64,000 nt of DNA, from assembly GCF_003259225.1 (NCBI RefSeq), contig NZ_QHJF01000002.1:62001-126000 (forward strand). The letters run 5' to 3'. Under the pieces are notes generated by a model that searched no databases, had not been told where the DNA came from, and saw only the letters and a program-made list of their open reading frames with translations. How positions within the stretch are numbered: position 1 is the stretch's first letter; the number at the start of each line of letters is the position of its first letter. The stretch comes from Marinomonas arctica (GTDB lineage: Bacteria; Pseudomonadota; Gammaproteobacteria; Pseudomonadales; Marinomonadaceae). The translations under genes and the position numbers were made by a program. Shown here piece by piece: positions 36,444 through 47,652 of the stretch.

Positions 36444-39017
36444 TTATAACGTACGCGCAACTTCGATGGTTTCAAAAACCTCGATCTTATCGCCTACTTT
36501 TACGTCAGTGTAGTTTTTAACACCGATACCACATTCCATGCCTCGGCTAACTTCATTGACCGCATCTTTAAAGCGACGCAGAGATTCAAGCTCACCTTCA
36601 TAAATAACAACATCATCACGCAATACACGGATCTGTTTGTTACGGTAAACCGTCCCTTCTACCACCATACAGCCAGCAATCAAACCAAACTTAGGCGAAC
36701 TGAACACATCACGTACTTCGGCCGTACCTTTGATGTCTTCACGAAGATCTGGAGACAACATACCGGACAACGCAGATTTCACATCGTCAATAATGTTATA
36801 GATAACACTGTAGTAGCGAAGATCAATACTTTCACGCTCAATGAATTGCTTAGCAGAGTTGTCCGCACGCACGTTGAAACCGAAAATAACCGCATCAGAC
36901 GCTAGCGCTAACGTTGCATCCGTTTCCGTGATACCACCAACGCCACTAGAGATAACGTTAACTTTCACTTCATCTGTATTCATGTCAGTCAATGATTTAA
37001 TCAAGGCTTCAAGAGAACCACGAACGTCCGCTTTAATAACAATGTTCAGAGTACGAACTTCGTCTTTGCCCATCTCAGAGAATAAGTTCTCTAATTTAGC
37101 AGAATGCTGGCGAGCAAAACGCACTTCACGGTACTTACCTTGACGGAAGTTCGCCACTTCACGCGCCTTACGCTCATCCGCTACAACGATGAACTCTTCA
37201 CCTGCTTCTGGCGTTCCATCAAGACCAAGAATCTCAACAGGAATAGATGGGCCTGCCGAATCAATCGTCTTACCAGTTTCGTCCAACAATGCACGCACAC
37301 GACCCATTTGAAGACCAGCCAACACGATGTCGCCTTTCTTCAAAGTACCGTTTTGAACGAGCAAAGTAGCAACAGAACCACGACCACGATCTAAACGAGC
37401 CTCAACCACCACACCTTTTGCTGGTGCGCTAGGAACCGCGGTTAATTCAAGTACTTCTGATTGCAACAACACCGCTTCTAGAAGCGCTTCAATACCTTCA
37501 CCAGACTTAGCCGATACACCGACGAACTGAACGTCACCGCCCCATTCTTCAGGAATAACACCTTGCGCCACTAATTCGTTTTTAACACGATCTAAATCCG
37601 CGCCTTCTTTATCGATCTTAGTCATGGCAACGACCATTGGAACACCAGCAGCACGAGCATGCTGAATCGCTTCAATTGTCTGAGGCATCACGCCATCGTC
37701 TGCCGCACACACTAGAATAACAATGTCTGTTGCTTTCGCACCACGTGCACGCATAGACGTAAACGCCGCGTGTCCCGGAGTGTCCAAGAAGCTGATCATG
37801 CCGTGCGGTGTTTCAACGTGATAAGCGCCGATATGCTGTGTGATGCCACCAGACTCACCCGCAGCAACGCGAGTCGTACGAATATAATCAAGCAGAGACG
37901 TTTTACCATGGTCAACATGGCCCATCACAGTAACGACAGGTGCACGCTTGATCGCCTCACCTTCGTAGTCGATGGCTTCGATCATGTCATTTTCAACAGC
38001 ATTTTCGTCGATTAGCTTAACCGTATGACCCATTTCCTCAACAACAAGCGTTGCTGTATCACGGTCAATGGTTTGGTTAATGGTTGCCATCGCACCCATT
38101 TTAAACATGACTTTGATAACTTCTGCGCCTTTCACTGCCATTTTTTCGGCAAGATCTGCCACAGTGATGCTTTCTGGCAAAGCGACTTCATGAATCATTT
38201 TAGCCGTTGGCTTTTGGAAACCATGCTCTTGTTTTGCTGGCTTCTTATTTTTACGTCCTAACTTGCCGCGACGAGTGAATTCATCTTCGTCATTAACATT
38301 TACGCGTGATGTGCGCTTGTTATCTGGATTAATACGACCACGAGGTTTGTCTTTATCGTTGTCATGTCTCACTGGGCCTTTTTTGCCTTTTGGTGCAACC
38401 GACGATTTCTTACTGTCCATTGCTGGTTGAGACATTTTTTTCGCTGCTTTAGGCTGCTTCGGTGATTCCACGGGTTCTGCCGCTCCTATATCGGAAACAT
38501 ACTGCTCCGTATAATTTACCGCGTCAGCATCCGCTACGGCGGCTTTTGCCGCTGCGTCTTGACGCGCTTTTGCTTCGGCTTCAGCTTTTGCTTTGGCCGC
38601 CTTCTCTTCTTCAATCTTACGCTCGGCTTCTAGACGAGCCTGCTCTTCAGCTGCCAAACGTTCTTGCTCTTCAGCAAGGCGCTGGGCAAGTAATAACTCT
38701 TCTTGCTTTTGAGATTCGCTGTCTGAATCATCACGCTTTACGTACGTGCGTTTTTTCTTCACTGCAATATTAACCGCTTTTCCGCCATCACGCGACAACG
38801 TACTTGTTGTCTTTCGTTGCAGAGTAATTCTTTGGCTATTGCCGCTGTCTTCGCCATGCTGACGTTTTAGATAATTCAGTAACGCTTGCTTTTCAACTTC
38901 AGAGACTTCTTGACTTGCACTCGTTTGAGGCAGGCCAGCGTCTTTCATCTGAGCTAGTAGCTTATCGACTGGCGTATTAACCAGGTCGGATAATATCTTT
39001 ACGGTTTGAACTGTCAT
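36444..39017 (-). CDS. infB: Translation initiation factor IF-2
   Basis: IF-2 is the GTPase that places fMet-tRNA on the 30S subunit. The 857-residue protein has IF2_N (1-50), a long Lys/Glu/Ala-rich coiled and disordered region (about 100-240), a second IF2_N (about 280-335), the G domain (GHVDHGKT at 366-373, [12 protein letters not shown]) and the C-terminal domains II-IV. GGGGGAA provides the SD. It is cotranscribed with nusA (26 nt gap). Confidence 0.97.
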   Translation of the reverse strand: MTVQTVKILSDLVNTPVDKLLAQMKDAGLPQTSASQEVSEVEKQALLNYLKRQHGEDSGNSQRITLQRKTTSTLSRDGGKAVNIAVKKKRTYVKRDDSDSESQKQEELLLAQRLAEEQERLAAEEQARLEAERKIEEEKAAKAKAEAEAKARQDAAAKAAVADADAVNYTEQYVSDIGAAEPVESPKQPKAAKKMSQPAMDSKKSSVAPKGKKGPVRHDNDKDKPRGRINPDNKRTSRVNVNDEDEFTRRGKLGRKNKKPAKQEHGFQKPTAKMIHEVALPESITVADLAEKMAVKGAEVIKVMFKMGAMATINQTIDRDTATLVVEEMGHTVKLIDENAVENDMIEAIDYEGEAIKRAPVVTVMGHVDHGKTSLLDYIRTTRVAAGESGGITQHIGAYHVETPHGMISFLDTPGHAAFTSMRARGAKATDIVILVCAADDGVMPQTIEAIQHARAAGVPMVVAMTKIDKEGADLDRVKNELVAQGVIPEEWGGDVQFVGVSAKSGEGIEALLEAVLLQSEVLELTAVPSAPAKGVVVEARLDRGRGSVATLLVQNGTLKKGDIVLAGLQMGRVRALLDETGKTIDSAGPSIPVEILGLDGTPEAGEEFIVVADERKAREVANFRQGKYREVRFARQHSAKLENLFSEMGKDEVRTLNIVIKADVRGSLEALIKSLTDMNTDEVKVNVISSGVGGITETDATLALASDAVIFGFNVRADNSAKQFIERESIDLRYYSVIYNIIDDVKSALSGMLSPDLREDIKGTAEVRDVFSSPKFGLIAGCMVVEGTVYRNKQIRVLRDDVVIYEGELESLRRFKDAVNEVSRGMECGIGVKNYTDVKVGDKIEVFETIEVARTL

Positions 39018-39043
39018 TAAGTTCCCCCTTATGTACTCAGATT

Positions 39044-40534
39044 TTATTCAGATTCAGCAAACCAAGGTGCACGAGCTGTCAATATAAGACTCGCCGCGCG
39101 CGCTTCTGTCATACCTTCAACATCTAGCAATTCATCAACCGATTGCTCTGCTAGATCTTCCATGGTGATCACTCCCATAGAAGCCAACACTAAAGCAAGA
39201 TGATTATCCATACCTTCCATTGCTAACAAATCAGCAGCAGGCTTGGCATCATCCAATTGCTCTTCGGCTTGTAGAGCTCGGTTTAACAAGGACTCTTTTG
39301 CTCGTGAACGTAATTCATTTACCAAATCTTCATCAAATCCGTCGATGTCTAACATTTCTTCCATAGGGATATAGGCCACTTCTTCTAAAGAAGTGAATCC
39401 CTCTTCAACCATCTGAATGGCTAAATCGTCATCAATGTCTAAACCAGAAACAAAAATATCAATGAGTTTTTGTGACTCTTCTTGCTGTTTTGCCTCGGCG
39501 TCTTCGCTGGTCATTACATTCAATGACCAACCCGTCAATGTAGAAGCCAAGCGCACGTTTTGACCGTTACGACCAATGGCTTGCGCCAAGTTGTCGCTCT
39601 TAACCGCCACATCCATAGAGTGCGCGTCTTCATCAATAACGATAGAATCAACTTCAGCAGGCGCCATAGCGTTAATCACTAATTGAGCAGGGTTATCATC
39701 CCAAAGAACGATATCAACACGCTCGCCATTCATTTCATTTGATACTGCTTGAACGCGCGCGCCACGCATACCAACACACGCACCAATTGGATCGATACGA
39801 CGGTCATTTGTTTTAACGGCAATTTTTGCACGCAATCCAGGATCTCGTGCGGCACCACGGATTTCAATAACTTCTTCTGCAATCTCTGGCACTTCAAGAC
39901 GAAATAGCTCGATCATGAAAGCGGGGGCATTACGAGAAAGGATTAATTGCGATCCACGATTATCTTCACGAATTTCAAGTAACAACGCACGAATTCGATC
40001 ATTCATTCTGAAACTTTCACGAGCGATAAGCTGATCTTTCGGCAAGGACGCTTCTGCATTCTCACCTAAATCAATGATCAGGCTATCACGGGTGACTTTT
40101 TTCACTTGCCCATGAACAAGCTTGCCTACTTTTTCGGTATACAGCGCAACCATTTTCGCGCGCTCGGCTTCACGTACTTTTTGCACAATAACTTGTTTTG
40201 CTGTTTGCGCGGCAATACGGCCAAATGCTTCAGACTCGACTTCTTCTTCGTATATTTCACCGATACCCAAGCCAAGATTTTGCTCTTCAGAATCGTCTAT
40301 TGTCAGCTCTGAAGCTGGCGCAGAATATTCTTCATCGGCAACAATGTGCCACTGACGGTACGTTTTATAATCACCTGTACGCTGATCAATGGAAACACGA
40401 ATTAGTGCGTCTTCTTCAAAACGACGCTTGGCAGCACTTGCTAAAGCAATTTCAACGGCTTCGAAAATAACTTGTTTCGGAACATCTTTCTCGTTGGAAA
40501 CGGCTTCCACTACCAAAAGAATTTCTTTGCTCAT
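39044..40534 (-). CDS. nusA: Transcription termination/antitermination factor NusA
   Basis: The 496-residue protein has the RNAP-binding N-terminal domain (1-130), S1 (about 135-200), KH1 and KH2 (about 230-345; [13 protein letters not shown] and [12 protein letters not shown]) and two C-terminal acidic helix-hairpin-helix repeats (about 365-420 and 440-495), as in gammaproteobacteria. It is in the rimP-nusA-infB order. Confidence 0.97.
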   Translation of the reverse strand: MSKEILLVVEAVSNEKDVPKQVIFEAVEIALASAAKRRFEEDALIRVSIDQRTGDYKTYRQWHIVADEEYSAPASELTIDDSEEQNLGLGIGEIYEEEVESEAFGRIAAQTAKQVIVQKVREAERAKMVALYTEKVGKLVHGQVKKVTRDSLIIDLGENAEASLPKDQLIARESFRMNDRIRALLLEIREDNRGSQLILSRNAPAFMIELFRLEVPEIAEEVIEIRGAARDPGLRAKIAVKTNDRRIDPIGACVGMRGARVQAVSNEMNGERVDIVLWDDNPAQLVINAMAPAEVDSIVIDEDAHSMDVAVKSDNLAQAIGRNGQNVRLASTLTGWSLNVMTSEDAEAKQQEESQKLIDIFVSGLDIDDDLAIQMVEEGFTSLEEVAYIPMEEMLDIDGFDEDLVNELRSRAKESLLNRALQAEEQLDDAKPAADLLAMEGMDNHLALVLASMGVITMEDLAEQSVDELLDVEGMTEARAASLILTARAPWFAESE

Positions 40535-40561
40535 CCTTTTAGCCTCTCTTCAAGGTTAATT

Positions 40562-41023
40562 TTAAAATTGTGGAACAACATTTGCCTTATCAATCAATTC
40601 GATAGGCAATAGGTATTCTTCTTGATCTACACGAATAACAATATCTTCGCTTTCGATCCCCATTAGTTGCCCTTTAAACTTACGTCGCCCATCAAAAGGC
40701 ACTCGTAAACGCAAAGAAACAATAGAACCGATATACGCCTGATACTGAGCCAAACTGAATAAAGGCCGATCTAAACCTGGTGACGATACCTCTAGGCTAT
40801 ATTCCCCAGTAATAGGATCTTCAACATCTAAAATGGAACTTACTTGACGACTTACACGGGCACAATCTTCAACATCGATCCCCTTTTCAGCGTCCGTTTC
40901 GATATAAATACGAAGTACGGAATCCTTGCCTAAAGACAAGTACTCCATCCCCCAAAACTCTAACCCCAAACCTTCAACGACTGGTCGAATAAGTTCTTCT
41001 AAAATCGTGTATTTTGCTGACAA
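40562..41023 (-). CDS. rimP: Ribosome maturation factor RimP
   Basis: RimP assists early 30S assembly. The 153-residue protein begins at a TTG at 41023, preceded by CGGAGA at 7 nt, giving SAKYTILEELIRPVVEGLG. GIDVEDCARVSRQVSSILDVEDPI and SSPGLDRPLF are diagnostic. The frame continues upstream to a TTG at 41077, but that part has no RimP similarity and overlaps a terminator-like hairpin. A TTG start on this operon-leading gene may keep its level low. Confidence 0.93.
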   Translation of the reverse strand: MSAKYTILEELIRPVVEGLGLEFWGMEYLSLGKDSVLRIYIETDAEKGIDVEDCARVSRQVSSILDVEDPITGEYSLEVSSPGLDRPLFSLAQYQAYIGSIVSLRLRVPFDGRRKFKGQLMGIESEDIVIRVDQEEYLLPIELIDKANVVPQF

Positions 41024-41061
41024 TCGTTTTCTCCGAAAACCAATTTTGTAAAACGCAGAAA

Positions 41062-41084
41062 CAAAAAACGGGCTCAAGGCCCAT
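41062..41084 (-). terminator. Terminator-like hairpin just before rimP
   Basis: On the minus strand ATGGGC-CTTGA-GCCCGT forms a 6-bp stem with one G-U pair, followed by six T, about 38 nt before the rimP start. It may attenuate transcription into rimP-nusA-infB. Confidence 0.5.
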
Positions 41085-41117
41085 TTTCATTAAAACATAG
41101 TGCACGGTGCAGATAAC

Positions 41118-41138
41118 AAAAAACCCCATATAGGGGTT
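41118..41138 (-). terminator. Terminator-like hairpin in the tRNA-Leu to rimP interval
   Basis: On the minus strand AACCCC-TATAT-GGGGTT is followed by a T-run. It could end a tRNA-Leu transcript, or a short RNA started at the promoter just downstream of the tRNA, with read-through feeding rimP. Confidence 0.65.
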
Positions 41139-41322
41139 CTTAGTACTCTACTCAATGAAGCATTGAAAGAGCATCCTTCCAAATAGAAGGCTATCAATCC
41201 TGACACCAAATACTAAGAACAAACTGCTGCGGATACCTAAATTAGGAAAACCATGAGAAGAACAACTCGTTAAAGTAACTCTAATCTCAACAAACCAGAT
41301 TGCTCTGCATCAATATGACGAC

Positions 41323-41351
41323 ATCATACACAAAATACGATACCAATTCAA
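41323..41351 (-). promoter_or_regulatory. Candidate promoter between tRNA-Leu and rimP
   Basis: On the minus strand TTGAAT (4/6) and TATGAT (5/6) are separated by exactly 17 nt. Transcription would start near 41316, immediately downstream of tRNA-Leu, and yield a leader of about 290 nt before rimP. The rest of the 331-bp rimP-tRNA gap holds two terminator-like hairpins and no ORF that I can support. Confidence 0.55.
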
Positions 41352-41354
41352 TAT

Positions 41355-41440
41355 TGGTGCGGATGGGGGGAATCGAACCCCCACGAGCGTTGCTCACCAC
41401 CCCCTCAAGATGGCGCGTCTACCAATTCCGCCACATCCGC
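41355..41440 (-). tRNA. tRNA-Leu (anticodon GAG)
   Basis: The 86-nt cloverleaf with an encoded CCA starts GCGGATG and ends CATCCGC-A-CCA. The D-arm has AATTGGTAGAC, the anticodon stem CCATC/GGTGG encloses TTGAGGG with anticodon GAG, the long variable arm (GAGCAACGCTC) is typical of leucine tRNAs, and the T-arm reads GGGGGTTCGATTCCCCC. It lies between secG and rimP, a position conserved in Pseudomonas. Confidence 0.97.
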
Positions 41441-41487
41441 AAAACGCTTAACCAAACACTACTAACCAAACATCACAGCCACTAAAA

Positions 41488-41841
41488 TTATTCAGTTACC
41501 GGAATATCAGATGTTGTGTTTTTGCTATCACCTAAATCAGGCAGACCAACTGTTTCTTCAACTTGAGGCGCTGAAGGAACAAAATCAAGTGCACCAGAAA
41601 CACTTTTTGCTTGCTCACTCGCATAGTAAGCCAAACCAAAACTAGTCAAAAAGAAAATCAATGCAAAAAGCGCTGTCATCTTTCCAAAAAAACTGCCACC
41701 ACCTTGACTGCCAAATACAGTCTGGGACGCACCACCACCAAAAGAGGCACCCGCGTCCGCACCTTTACCTTGCTGTAACAAGACCAACGCAATAATGACT
41801 ACTGCCGCCAGTACATGCAAAACTAAAATAAGTGCTTCCAT
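41488..41841 (-). CDS. secG: Protein translocase subunit SecG
   Basis: The 117-residue protein has two membrane helices (about 2-22 and 55-75) around the glycine-rich loop GADAGASFGGGASQTVFGSQGG, the SecG signature, and a variable acidic tail. It aids SecA-driven translocation through SecYE. It lies 3 nt after tpiA, with the SD inside the tpiA end, so coupling is likely. Confidence 0.96.
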   Translation of the reverse strand: MEALILVLHVLAAVVIIALVLLQQGKGADAGASFGGGASQTVFGSQGGGSFFGKMTALFALIFFLTSFGLAYYASEQAKSVSGALDFVPSAPQVEETVGLPDLGDSKNTTSDIPVTE

Positions 41842-41844
41842 TAA

Positions 41845-42594
41845 TTAACCTGCTGCTTTTACTATTGCTATAAATTCTTTTGCATCAAGCGATGCACCGC
41901 CAACAAGGGCACCATCTACATCAGGCATTTGAAACAAAGCCGAGCTGGTTGATGCCTTAACACTTCCACCATACAAAATCTGCACTTTCTGAGAAACAGA
42001 TTCTGACGATTGAGCTAAAAACTCTCTGATTGCTTTATGAACTTCTTGTGCCTGCTCTGCACTGGCTGACAAACCGGTGCCTATTGCCCACACAGGTTCG
42101 TAGGCTATAACCAAGCCTTCGAACGCAGCAATACCAACAACATCAATGACAGCTTGAATTTGTCGTTCACATACTTCAAGCGTCTTGCCTGCTTCACGTT
42201 CTGCCAGCGTCTCTCCGACACATAACATAGGAACCAAGCCAAAATCTAATACTGCCTTTACTTTTGATGCAACTAACGCATCTATCTCACCATAAAGAGA
42301 ACGTCTCTCAGAGTGACCAAGTAAAACATACTTAACCCCAAAATCACCCAACATGGAAGCGGATACTTCTCCCGTAAAGGCGCCTTTTACTTCTTGACTC
42401 ACATTTTGAGCCGCTAGCACGATAGCACTGCCAGAAATCAAACTCTCAACTTGAGACAAGTAGGGAAAAGATGGTGCAACAACCACTTCAGAGTTAGAAC
42501 CTTCCATCTCAAGTAAACCGTTAATCAGTAAGGATATGGACTCTTTTGAGCCATTCATTTTCCAATTACCAGCCACTATCTTTTGACGAATCAT
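41845..42594 (-). CDS. tpiA: Triosephosphate isomerase
   Basis: TpiA interconverts DHAP and glyceraldehyde-3-P. The 249-residue protein shows AGNWKMNG with the catalytic Lys, LLGHSERR with the catalytic His, AYEPVWAIGTG with the catalytic Glu, and YGGSVK and VGGASL for phosphate binding. It precedes secG and tRNA-Leu. Two perfect hairpins separate it from glmM. Confidence 0.97.
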   Translation of the reverse strand: MIRQKIVAGNWKMNGSKESISLLINGLLEMEGSNSEVVVAPSFPYLSQVESLISGSAIVLAAQNVSQEVKGAFTGEVSASMLGDFGVKYVLLGHSERRSLYGEIDALVASKVKAVLDFGLVPMLCVGETLAEREAGKTLEVCERQIQAVIDVVGIAAFEGLVIAYEPVWAIGTGLSASAEQAQEVHKAIREFLAQSSESVSQKVQILYGGSVKASTSSALFQMPDVDGALVGGASLDAKEFIAIVKAAG

Positions 42595-42615
42595 ATTCTA
42601 ACCCCTAAATTCGAG

Positions 42616-42639
42616 GCGCCCATTCTATGGAATGGGCGC
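42616..42639. repeat. Perfect inverted repeat in the glmM-tpiA gap
   Basis: GCGCCCATTC and GAATGGGCGC form a 10-bp GC-rich stem around TATG, extendable by two weaker pairs. No T-run follows in the glmM-to-tpiA direction; on the plus strand TTTAGTTT follows. It is more likely an RNA processing or stability element, or an antisense terminator, than a terminator of glmM. Confidence 0.6.
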
Positions 42640-42667
42640 TTTAGTTTCAAGTCATTTATTACTATTC

Positions 42668-42693
42668 AGCTCATAAATTTTGCTTTATGAGCT
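42668..42693. repeat. Perfect inverted repeat spanning the glmM stop codon
   Basis: AGCTCATAAA and TTTATGAGCT form a 10-bp stem with a 6-nt loop, and the glmM TAA is inside the stem. No T-run follows on the minus strand. Together with the neighbouring hairpin it suggests mRNA processing between glmM and tpiA. Confidence 0.55.
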
Positions 42694-44031
42694 CGCTTTT
42701 GCTGAAACAACAGAATTCACTTCCTCGACCAAATAATCAACAAGCTCATCCACTGTTTGGTCGTCTCGACCTTCTACCATGACACGAATCAAAGGCTCTG
42801 TACCCGAAGCCCGAAGCAACACTCGACCAAGACCATTCAAACGCTCATTAGCGACGGCGATGGCTTTCTGCAAAGCAGGCTCTTCATTTGGCACAAAACG
42901 CTTAGCGACGCGTATGTTTTTTAATTTTTGTGGAAATTTTACAAGACCGACCAAAAGCTCATCGAGGGACTTACCCTCTTCCACCATGGCACGAAGTACT
43001 TGAAGGGCCGCAATAATACCGTCACCAGTCGTCGTAATAGAGCGACAAACAATATGCCCAGAAGGCTCACCACCTAACACCCAGCCATGCTGCATCAGCT
43101 TTTCATTCACATATCGATCTCCCACCGCCGCCCGACTAAAACCAATACCCGTTTCGGAGAACGCCAACTCAAGACCAAAATTACTCATCAATGTACCAAC
43201 AACACCGCCACTAAAACGCCCTGTACGCATTAGATGATTCGCAATGATATAAAGAATATCATCGCCGTCACGAATTTCGCCATGACGATCAACCAAAATC
43301 AAACGATCGCCATCCCCATCTAGAGCAATACCGATATCAGCCTCTTCTGCCAAGACATTCTTTCGTAGCAATTCAGGTTTTGTTGCCCCACTAAACTCAT
43401 TGATATTTAGGCCATCAGGATTGACACCAATAGAGATAACCTCAGCCCCTAGCTCTGAAAACACTCGGGGAGCAACATGGTAAGTGGCGCCGTCAGCACA
43501 ATCGACGACAATCTTTAGCCCGCTTAATTGCAAACCGATCGGGAACGTGCCTTTACAGTATTCTATGTAACGCCCAGCCGCATCATCAATGCGCTTAGCA
43601 CGCCCGATAAGACTGGACTCCACCACAACCATCGGCTGCTCAAGAAAATACTCAATGCGCTCTTCTATTTCATCAGAAATCTTCCCACCTTCTGCTGAAA
43701 AAAACTTAATACCATTGTCGGTATACGGATTATGGGAAGCACTGATAACAATCCCAGCGCTGGCGCGAAACGTGCGCGTCAGATAGGCAATGGCAGGCGT
43801 TGGCATAGGCCCCACTAAACGGACATCCGCACCCGCAGCAACAATACCGGACTCAAGCGCTGACTCAAACATGTAACCAGAGATTCGCGTGTCTTTACCG
43901 ATTAAGATTTTTTTATCATTTTCTTTAAAAACCTGCCCAGCTGCCCAACCCAGTTTAAGCATAAACTCAGGTGTAATTGGCATAGTTCCAACTTTGCCAC
44001 GAATGCCATCTGTTCCAAAATACTTACGCAT
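42685..44031 (-). CDS. glmM: Phosphoglucosamine mutase
   Basis: GlmM converts glucosamine-6-P to glucosamine-1-P for peptidoglycan and LPS. The 448-residue protein has [10 protein letters not shown], the phosphoserine loop [15 protein letters not shown], metal site [14 protein letters not shown] and [12 protein letters not shown]. The start is the ATG at 44031, which shares its A with the folP stop (TGATG). GAGAGA serves as SD. The folP-glmM pairing is classical. Confidence 0.97.
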   Translation of the reverse strand: MRKYFGTDGIRGKVGTMPITPEFMLKLGWAAGQVFKENDKKILIGKDTRISGYMFESALESGIVAAGADVRLVGPMPTPAIAYLTRTFRASAGIVISASHNPYTDNGIKFFSAEGGKISDEIEERIEYFLEQPMVVVESSLIGRAKRIDDAAGRYIEYCKGTFPIGLQLSGLKIVVDCADGATYHVAPRVFSELGAEVISIGVNPDGLNINEFSGATKPELLRKNVLAEEADIGIALDGDGDRLILVDRHGEIRDGDDILYIIANHLMRTGRFSGGVVGTLMSNFGLELAFSETGIGFSRAAVGDRYVNEKLMQHGWVLGGEPSGHIVCRSITTTGDGIIAALQVLRAMVEEGKSLDELLVGLVKFPQKLKNIRVAKRFVPNEEPALQKAIAVANERLNGLGRVLLRASGTEPLIRVMVEGRDDQTVDELVDYLVEEVNSVVSAKASS

Positions 44032-44864
44032 CAAATTTCTCTCTCAATACGAGACATTAGTGCCAACATCTCAACATGCGGCCTAACATCATGAACCCTA
44101 AATAGACGAGCACCTTTTGAATAGGCAGAGGCATTTGCCCCCATCGTGCCATACAAACGCTCATCAACTGGTAAATTCAACACATCCCCTATCATGGTTT
44201 TTCTCGAAAGACCAATCAGGACCTCAAACCCCATTTCTTTAAACTGAGACGTCCGATTCAGCAAGGATAAATTATGAGACAAGGTTTTTCCAAACCCTAT
44301 ACCAGGGTCCAAAATAAGCCGAGAACGATCAATCCCCACACGCTCACACTCTACCACTCTGGACAATAGATATTGCATCACGTCATCTACGACCGAACCA
44401 TAATCCGGTTGCTGCTGCATGGTTTGCGGCACCCCTTTCATGTGCATCAAACAAACAGGCAAGACCGTTTCAGCAACAGCTTGCAAGGCACCATCACGCT
44501 CAAGGGCACGAACATCATTAATCAGACCTGCCCCTAAGCGGGCGGCCTCTCGAATCACTTGAGTGGTACTGGTATCAACAGAGACTATGATATCAAAGCG
44601 TTTCTTTATCGCCTCTATAACAGGTAAGACACGATCCATTTCTTGCTGGATACTGACGGGAACAGCACCGGGGCGAGTTGACTCACCACCGACATCGATA
44701 ATACTAGCACCTTCGACAATCATTTTTTCAGATTGACGCAGAGCCGCATCAAGGGAATGAAAGACACCGCCATCCGAAAAAGAATCTGGTGTCACATTTA
44801 AGATCCCCATTACATGAGGAAGGGACAAGTCTAACGACTTGTCCCCGAACGACATTAACGACAT
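44031..44864 (-). CDS. folP: Dihydropteroate synthase
   Basis: FolP condenses pABA with hydroxymethyl-dihydropterin-PP and is the sulfonamide target. The 277-residue TIM barrel shows [45 protein letters not shown] and DPGIGFGK. It lies 34 nt after ftsH and overlaps glmM by one base. Confidence 0.97.
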   Translation of the reverse strand: MSLMSFGDKSLDLSLPHVMGILNVTPDSFSDGGVFHSLDAALRQSEKMIVEGASIIDVGGESTRPGAVPVSIQQEMDRVLPVIEAIKKRFDIIVSVDTSTTQVIREAARLGAGLINDVRALERDGALQAVAETVLPVCLMHMKGVPQTMQQQPDYGSVVDDVMQYLLSRVVECERVGIDRSRLILDPGIGFGKTLSHNLSLLNRTSQFKEMGFEVLIGLSRKTMIGDVLNLPVDERLYGTMGANASAYSKGARLFRVHDVRPHVEMLALMSRIEREI

Positions 44865-44898
44865 GAAAAATCCATATCAGCAGATTAACAAGGAAAAA

Positions 44899-46872
44899 TC
44901 ACTCACCCGTAGGTTTAGGAGATACTGTCCCAGTAGAATCATCAAGATTGGACGATTCTTCTTCAGAAGACTCAGTAACGCCATCCTCTTTCACCGCTTT
45001 TGCGTCATCACCTTTTGGCGAATTCGCACTAGGGTCTGACCAACCCTCAGGGGCAGAAGGCTTATTACCGTCCATAATTTCTTTAATCTGCTTCGCATCA
45101 ATGGTTTCATATTGCATCAAGGCTTCCGCCATAACATCTAGCTTAGCGCGGTTCTCTTCTAATATCTGCGTCGCCTTTGCATAGCAACGAGTAATAATAT
45201 CTTGAACCTCAGCATCAATGATCTTACCCGTTTCCGGTGAGAAGTAATTTGCCTTGCTGCCTGTAGGGCCCGTGATATAACTACCACTATTATCGTCTTC
45301 TTCGTAAGCAAATGGGCCTAATTTTTCAGACAAGCCCCATTTAGTCACCATGTTACGAGCTATACTAGTGGCTCGTTCAATATCATTTGAGGCACCTGTA
45401 GAGACGCCATCAAAACCATGGATCATCTCTTCTGCTATACGACCACCATACAAACTGCAAACCTGACTTTCAAGACCACGTTTACTGATACTGTATTTGT
45501 CTTCTTCTGGCAAATACATAGTGACACCAAGTGCACGACCACGAGGAATAATAGACACTTTGTATACTGGATCATGTTCTGGCATTAGATAACCAATAAT
45601 AGTATGACCCGCTTCATGATATGCCGTGTTCAGTTTTTCTTTGTCACTCATCACCATGGTTTTGCGCTCTGCGCCCATGAGGATTTTGTCTTTCGCAAGC
45701 TCAAGTTGTTCCATGTTCACTAAGCGACGATTAGAACGAGCCGCAAACAACGCTGCCTCGTTAACCAAGTTCGCTAAGTCAGCACCAGAGAAACCAGGCG
45801 TACCACGAGCGATGTTTTTTGGCTCAACATCGTCATCACAAGGCACTTTACGCAAATGCACTTTCAAAATCTGCTCACGACCACGAATATCAGGCAAGCC
45901 CACTTGCACTTGACGATCGAAACGACCTGGACGCAATAAAGCAGGGTCTAATACGTCAGGACGGTTTGTTGCCGCAATAACAATAATGCCTTCATTACCT
46001 TCAAAGCCATCCATTTCAACCAATAGCTGGTTTAACGTTTGCTCACGCTCATCGTTACCGCCGCCCATGCCGGAACCACGATTACGGCCAACCGCATCAA
46101 TCTCGTCGATAAAGATAATGCATGGCGCATGCTTTTTAGCTTGCTCAAACATGTCACGAACACGAGACGCACCGACACCAACAAACATTTCAACGAAATC
46201 AGAGCCTGAAATAGTGAAGAAAGGTACTTTGGCTTCACCAGCAATTGCCTTAGCAAGCAAAGTCTTACCTGTTCCTGGAGGTCCACACATCAGGATACCA
46301 CGAGGAATTTTTCCGCCTAGGCGCTGAAATTTGCTTGGCTCACGCAAGAAATCAACAAGCTCTTCGGTGTCCTCTTTCGCTTCATCGCAACCTGCGACAT
46401 CAGCAAAAGTGGTCTTAATTTGATCTTCTGGTAAAAGGCGTGCTTTGGATTTACCAAAAGACATAGGGCCGCCCTTGCCACCAGCGCCACCTTGCATCTG
46501 ACGCATGAAGAACATAAAAATCGCAAGTATAAGAAGGATTGGGAAACTGGCCACCAATAATTGAGTCCAAATGCTTTGTTGCTCAGGCATGCGCCCCTCA
46601 ACAACCACATTATTGCTCAATAAATCGTCCATTATCTTTGGATCCGCTGCCGCAGGACGCACGGTATCAAAAGTATCACCGCTCGTTCGGCTGCCGCTAA
46701 TGGTATAGCCATCCACCACTACTTTTGCTATACGACCATCTTGCACTTCTTTTACGAATTCGGAATAAGAAATCCGGTTCGTATCGGCCGTTGTATTAAA
46801 ATTGTTAAACACAGTTAGCAGTACAGCAGCTATCACTAACCATAACAGTATATTTTTCAGCATATCGTTCAA
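44899..46872 (-). CDS. ftsH: ATP-dependent zinc metalloprotease FtsH
   Basis: FtsH is an inner-membrane AAA protease (LpxC, RpoH and SecY quality control). The protein is 657 residues: two N-terminal membrane helices flanking a periplasmic domain, a GPPGTGKT Walker A near residue 200, the second region of homology, zinc motif HEAGH near 420, and a long acidic Ser/Glu/Pro tail. The start chosen is TTG at 46872 (encoding NDMLKN, like the Pseudomonas start), 7 nt after GAGG. GTG at 46878 is too close to that SD, and ATG at 46863 is an alternative. Confidence 0.95.
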   Translation of the reverse strand: MNDMLKNILLWLVIAAVLLTVFNNFNTTADTNRISYSEFVKEVQDGRIAKVVVDGYTISGSRTSGDTFDTVRPAAADPKIMDDLLSNNVVVEGRMPEQQSIWTQLLVASFPILLILAIFMFFMRQMQGGAGGKGGPMSFGKSKARLLPEDQIKTTFADVAGCDEAKEDTEELVDFLREPSKFQRLGGKIPRGILMCGPPGTGKTLLAKAIAGEAKVPFFTISGSDFVEMFVGVGASRVRDMFEQAKKHAPCIIFIDEIDAVGRNRGSGMGGGNDEREQTLNQLLVEMDGFEGNEGIIVIAATNRPDVLDPALLRPGRFDRQVQVGLPDIRGREQILKVHLRKVPCDDDVEPKNIARGTPGFSGADLANLVNEAALFAARSNRRLVNMEQLELAKDKILMGAERKTMVMSDKEKLNTAYHEAGHTIIGYLMPEHDPVYKVSIIPRGRALGVTMYLPEEDKYSISKRGLESQVCSLYGGRIAEEMIHGFDGVSTGASNDIERATSIARNMVTKWGLSEKLGPFAYEEDDNSGSYITGPTGSKANYFSPETGKIIDAEVQDIITRCYAKATQILEENRAKLDVMAEALMQYETIDAKQIKEIMDGNKPSAPEGWSDPSANSPKGDDAKAVKEDGVTESSEEESSNLDDSTGTVSPKPTGE

Positions 46873-46932
46873 GAGCACACCTCTTAAAGGTTATTTTTAA
46901 TATCTCTGGTAATGATACCAGAACATATCCCA

Positions 46933-47553
46933 TTAACCCTTATATTGTCTTCCTAATAAGTAAACTTCGCGACTTCTTGCTCGCGAGGCATCCGGCTTAC
47001 GTGTTACAACAGAATCAAATTGAGCCCGCATGGCTTTGAGGTATTCTTCAAACCCCTCCCCCTGAAACACCTTCACTAGAAAATTTCCGCCCGGACGCAG
47101 CACTTGAGATGCCATATCCAAAGCAAGTTCTACAAGATACATAGCTTGTGGCTGATCAGTAGAACTGTTCCCACTCATATTGGGGGCCATATCGGAAATT
47201 ACAAGATCTGCTTTTTCATCTCCGATCTCCCTTAAAATCGCTTCGTATACTTCCTGTTCAGTAAAATCCCCCTGAACAAAACGCACACCCGGCAAAGGCG
47301 CCATTTCCAATATATCCGAAGCAACAACCGTTCCCTTATCTCCTACCAATTTCGCCGCCACCTGAGACCAGCCACCTGGCGCTGCACCTAAGTCAACGAC
47401 ACGCATCGTGGGTCGAAACAACTTATCCTTATCGTTTATTTCGATGAGTTTATAACTGGCTCTGGAGCGATAACCATCTTGTTGCGATTTTTTGACATAC
47501 GGATCGTCAAAATGTTCCTTCATCCAATTATTACTACTTTTTGATCTTGCCAC
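46933..47553 (-). CDS. rlmE: 23S rRNA 2'-O-ribose methyltransferase RlmE (RrmJ/FtsJ)
   Basis: RlmE methylates U2552 in the A-loop of 23S rRNA. The 206-residue protein begins at [11 protein letters not shown] carries the catalytic Lys, [14 protein letters not shown] is SAM motif [13 protein letters not shown] has the catalytic Asp, and FLVKVFQG has the second Lys. It is upstream of ftsH, as in E. coli, and diverges from yhbY. Confidence 0.96.
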   Translation of the reverse strand: MARSKSSNNWMKEHFDDPYVKKSQQDGYRSRASYKLIEINDKDKLFRPTMRVVDLGAAPGGWSQVAAKLVGDKGTVVASDILEMAPLPGVRFVQGDFTEQEVYEAILREIGDEKADLVISDMAPNMSGNSSTDQPQAMYLVELALDMASQVLRPGGNFLVKVFQGEGFEEYLKAMRAQFDSVVTRKPDASRARSREVYLLGRQYKG

Positions 47554-47652
47554 GTTTTCATCATACCTAAATCAGTCAATATTCCGCTATAATATCGCTT
47601 AACCTCTTCAGCCTCCAATAAAGAGGATCAACTAATATGAGAAAATTTTACT

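Noticed and set aside
41300-41485. Plus-strand open frame over tRNA-Leu
   Set aside because: It is the antisense of the tRNA gene; the cloverleaf with encoded CCA is unambiguous.
45626-46327. Plus-strand open frames opposite ftsH
   Set aside because: Long antisense frames are by-products of codon bias in the conserved AAA domain.
46906-46921. CTGGTA/TACCAG hairpin between rlmE and ftsH as a terminator
   Set aside because: No T-run on either side and only a 6-bp stem; insufficient to call.
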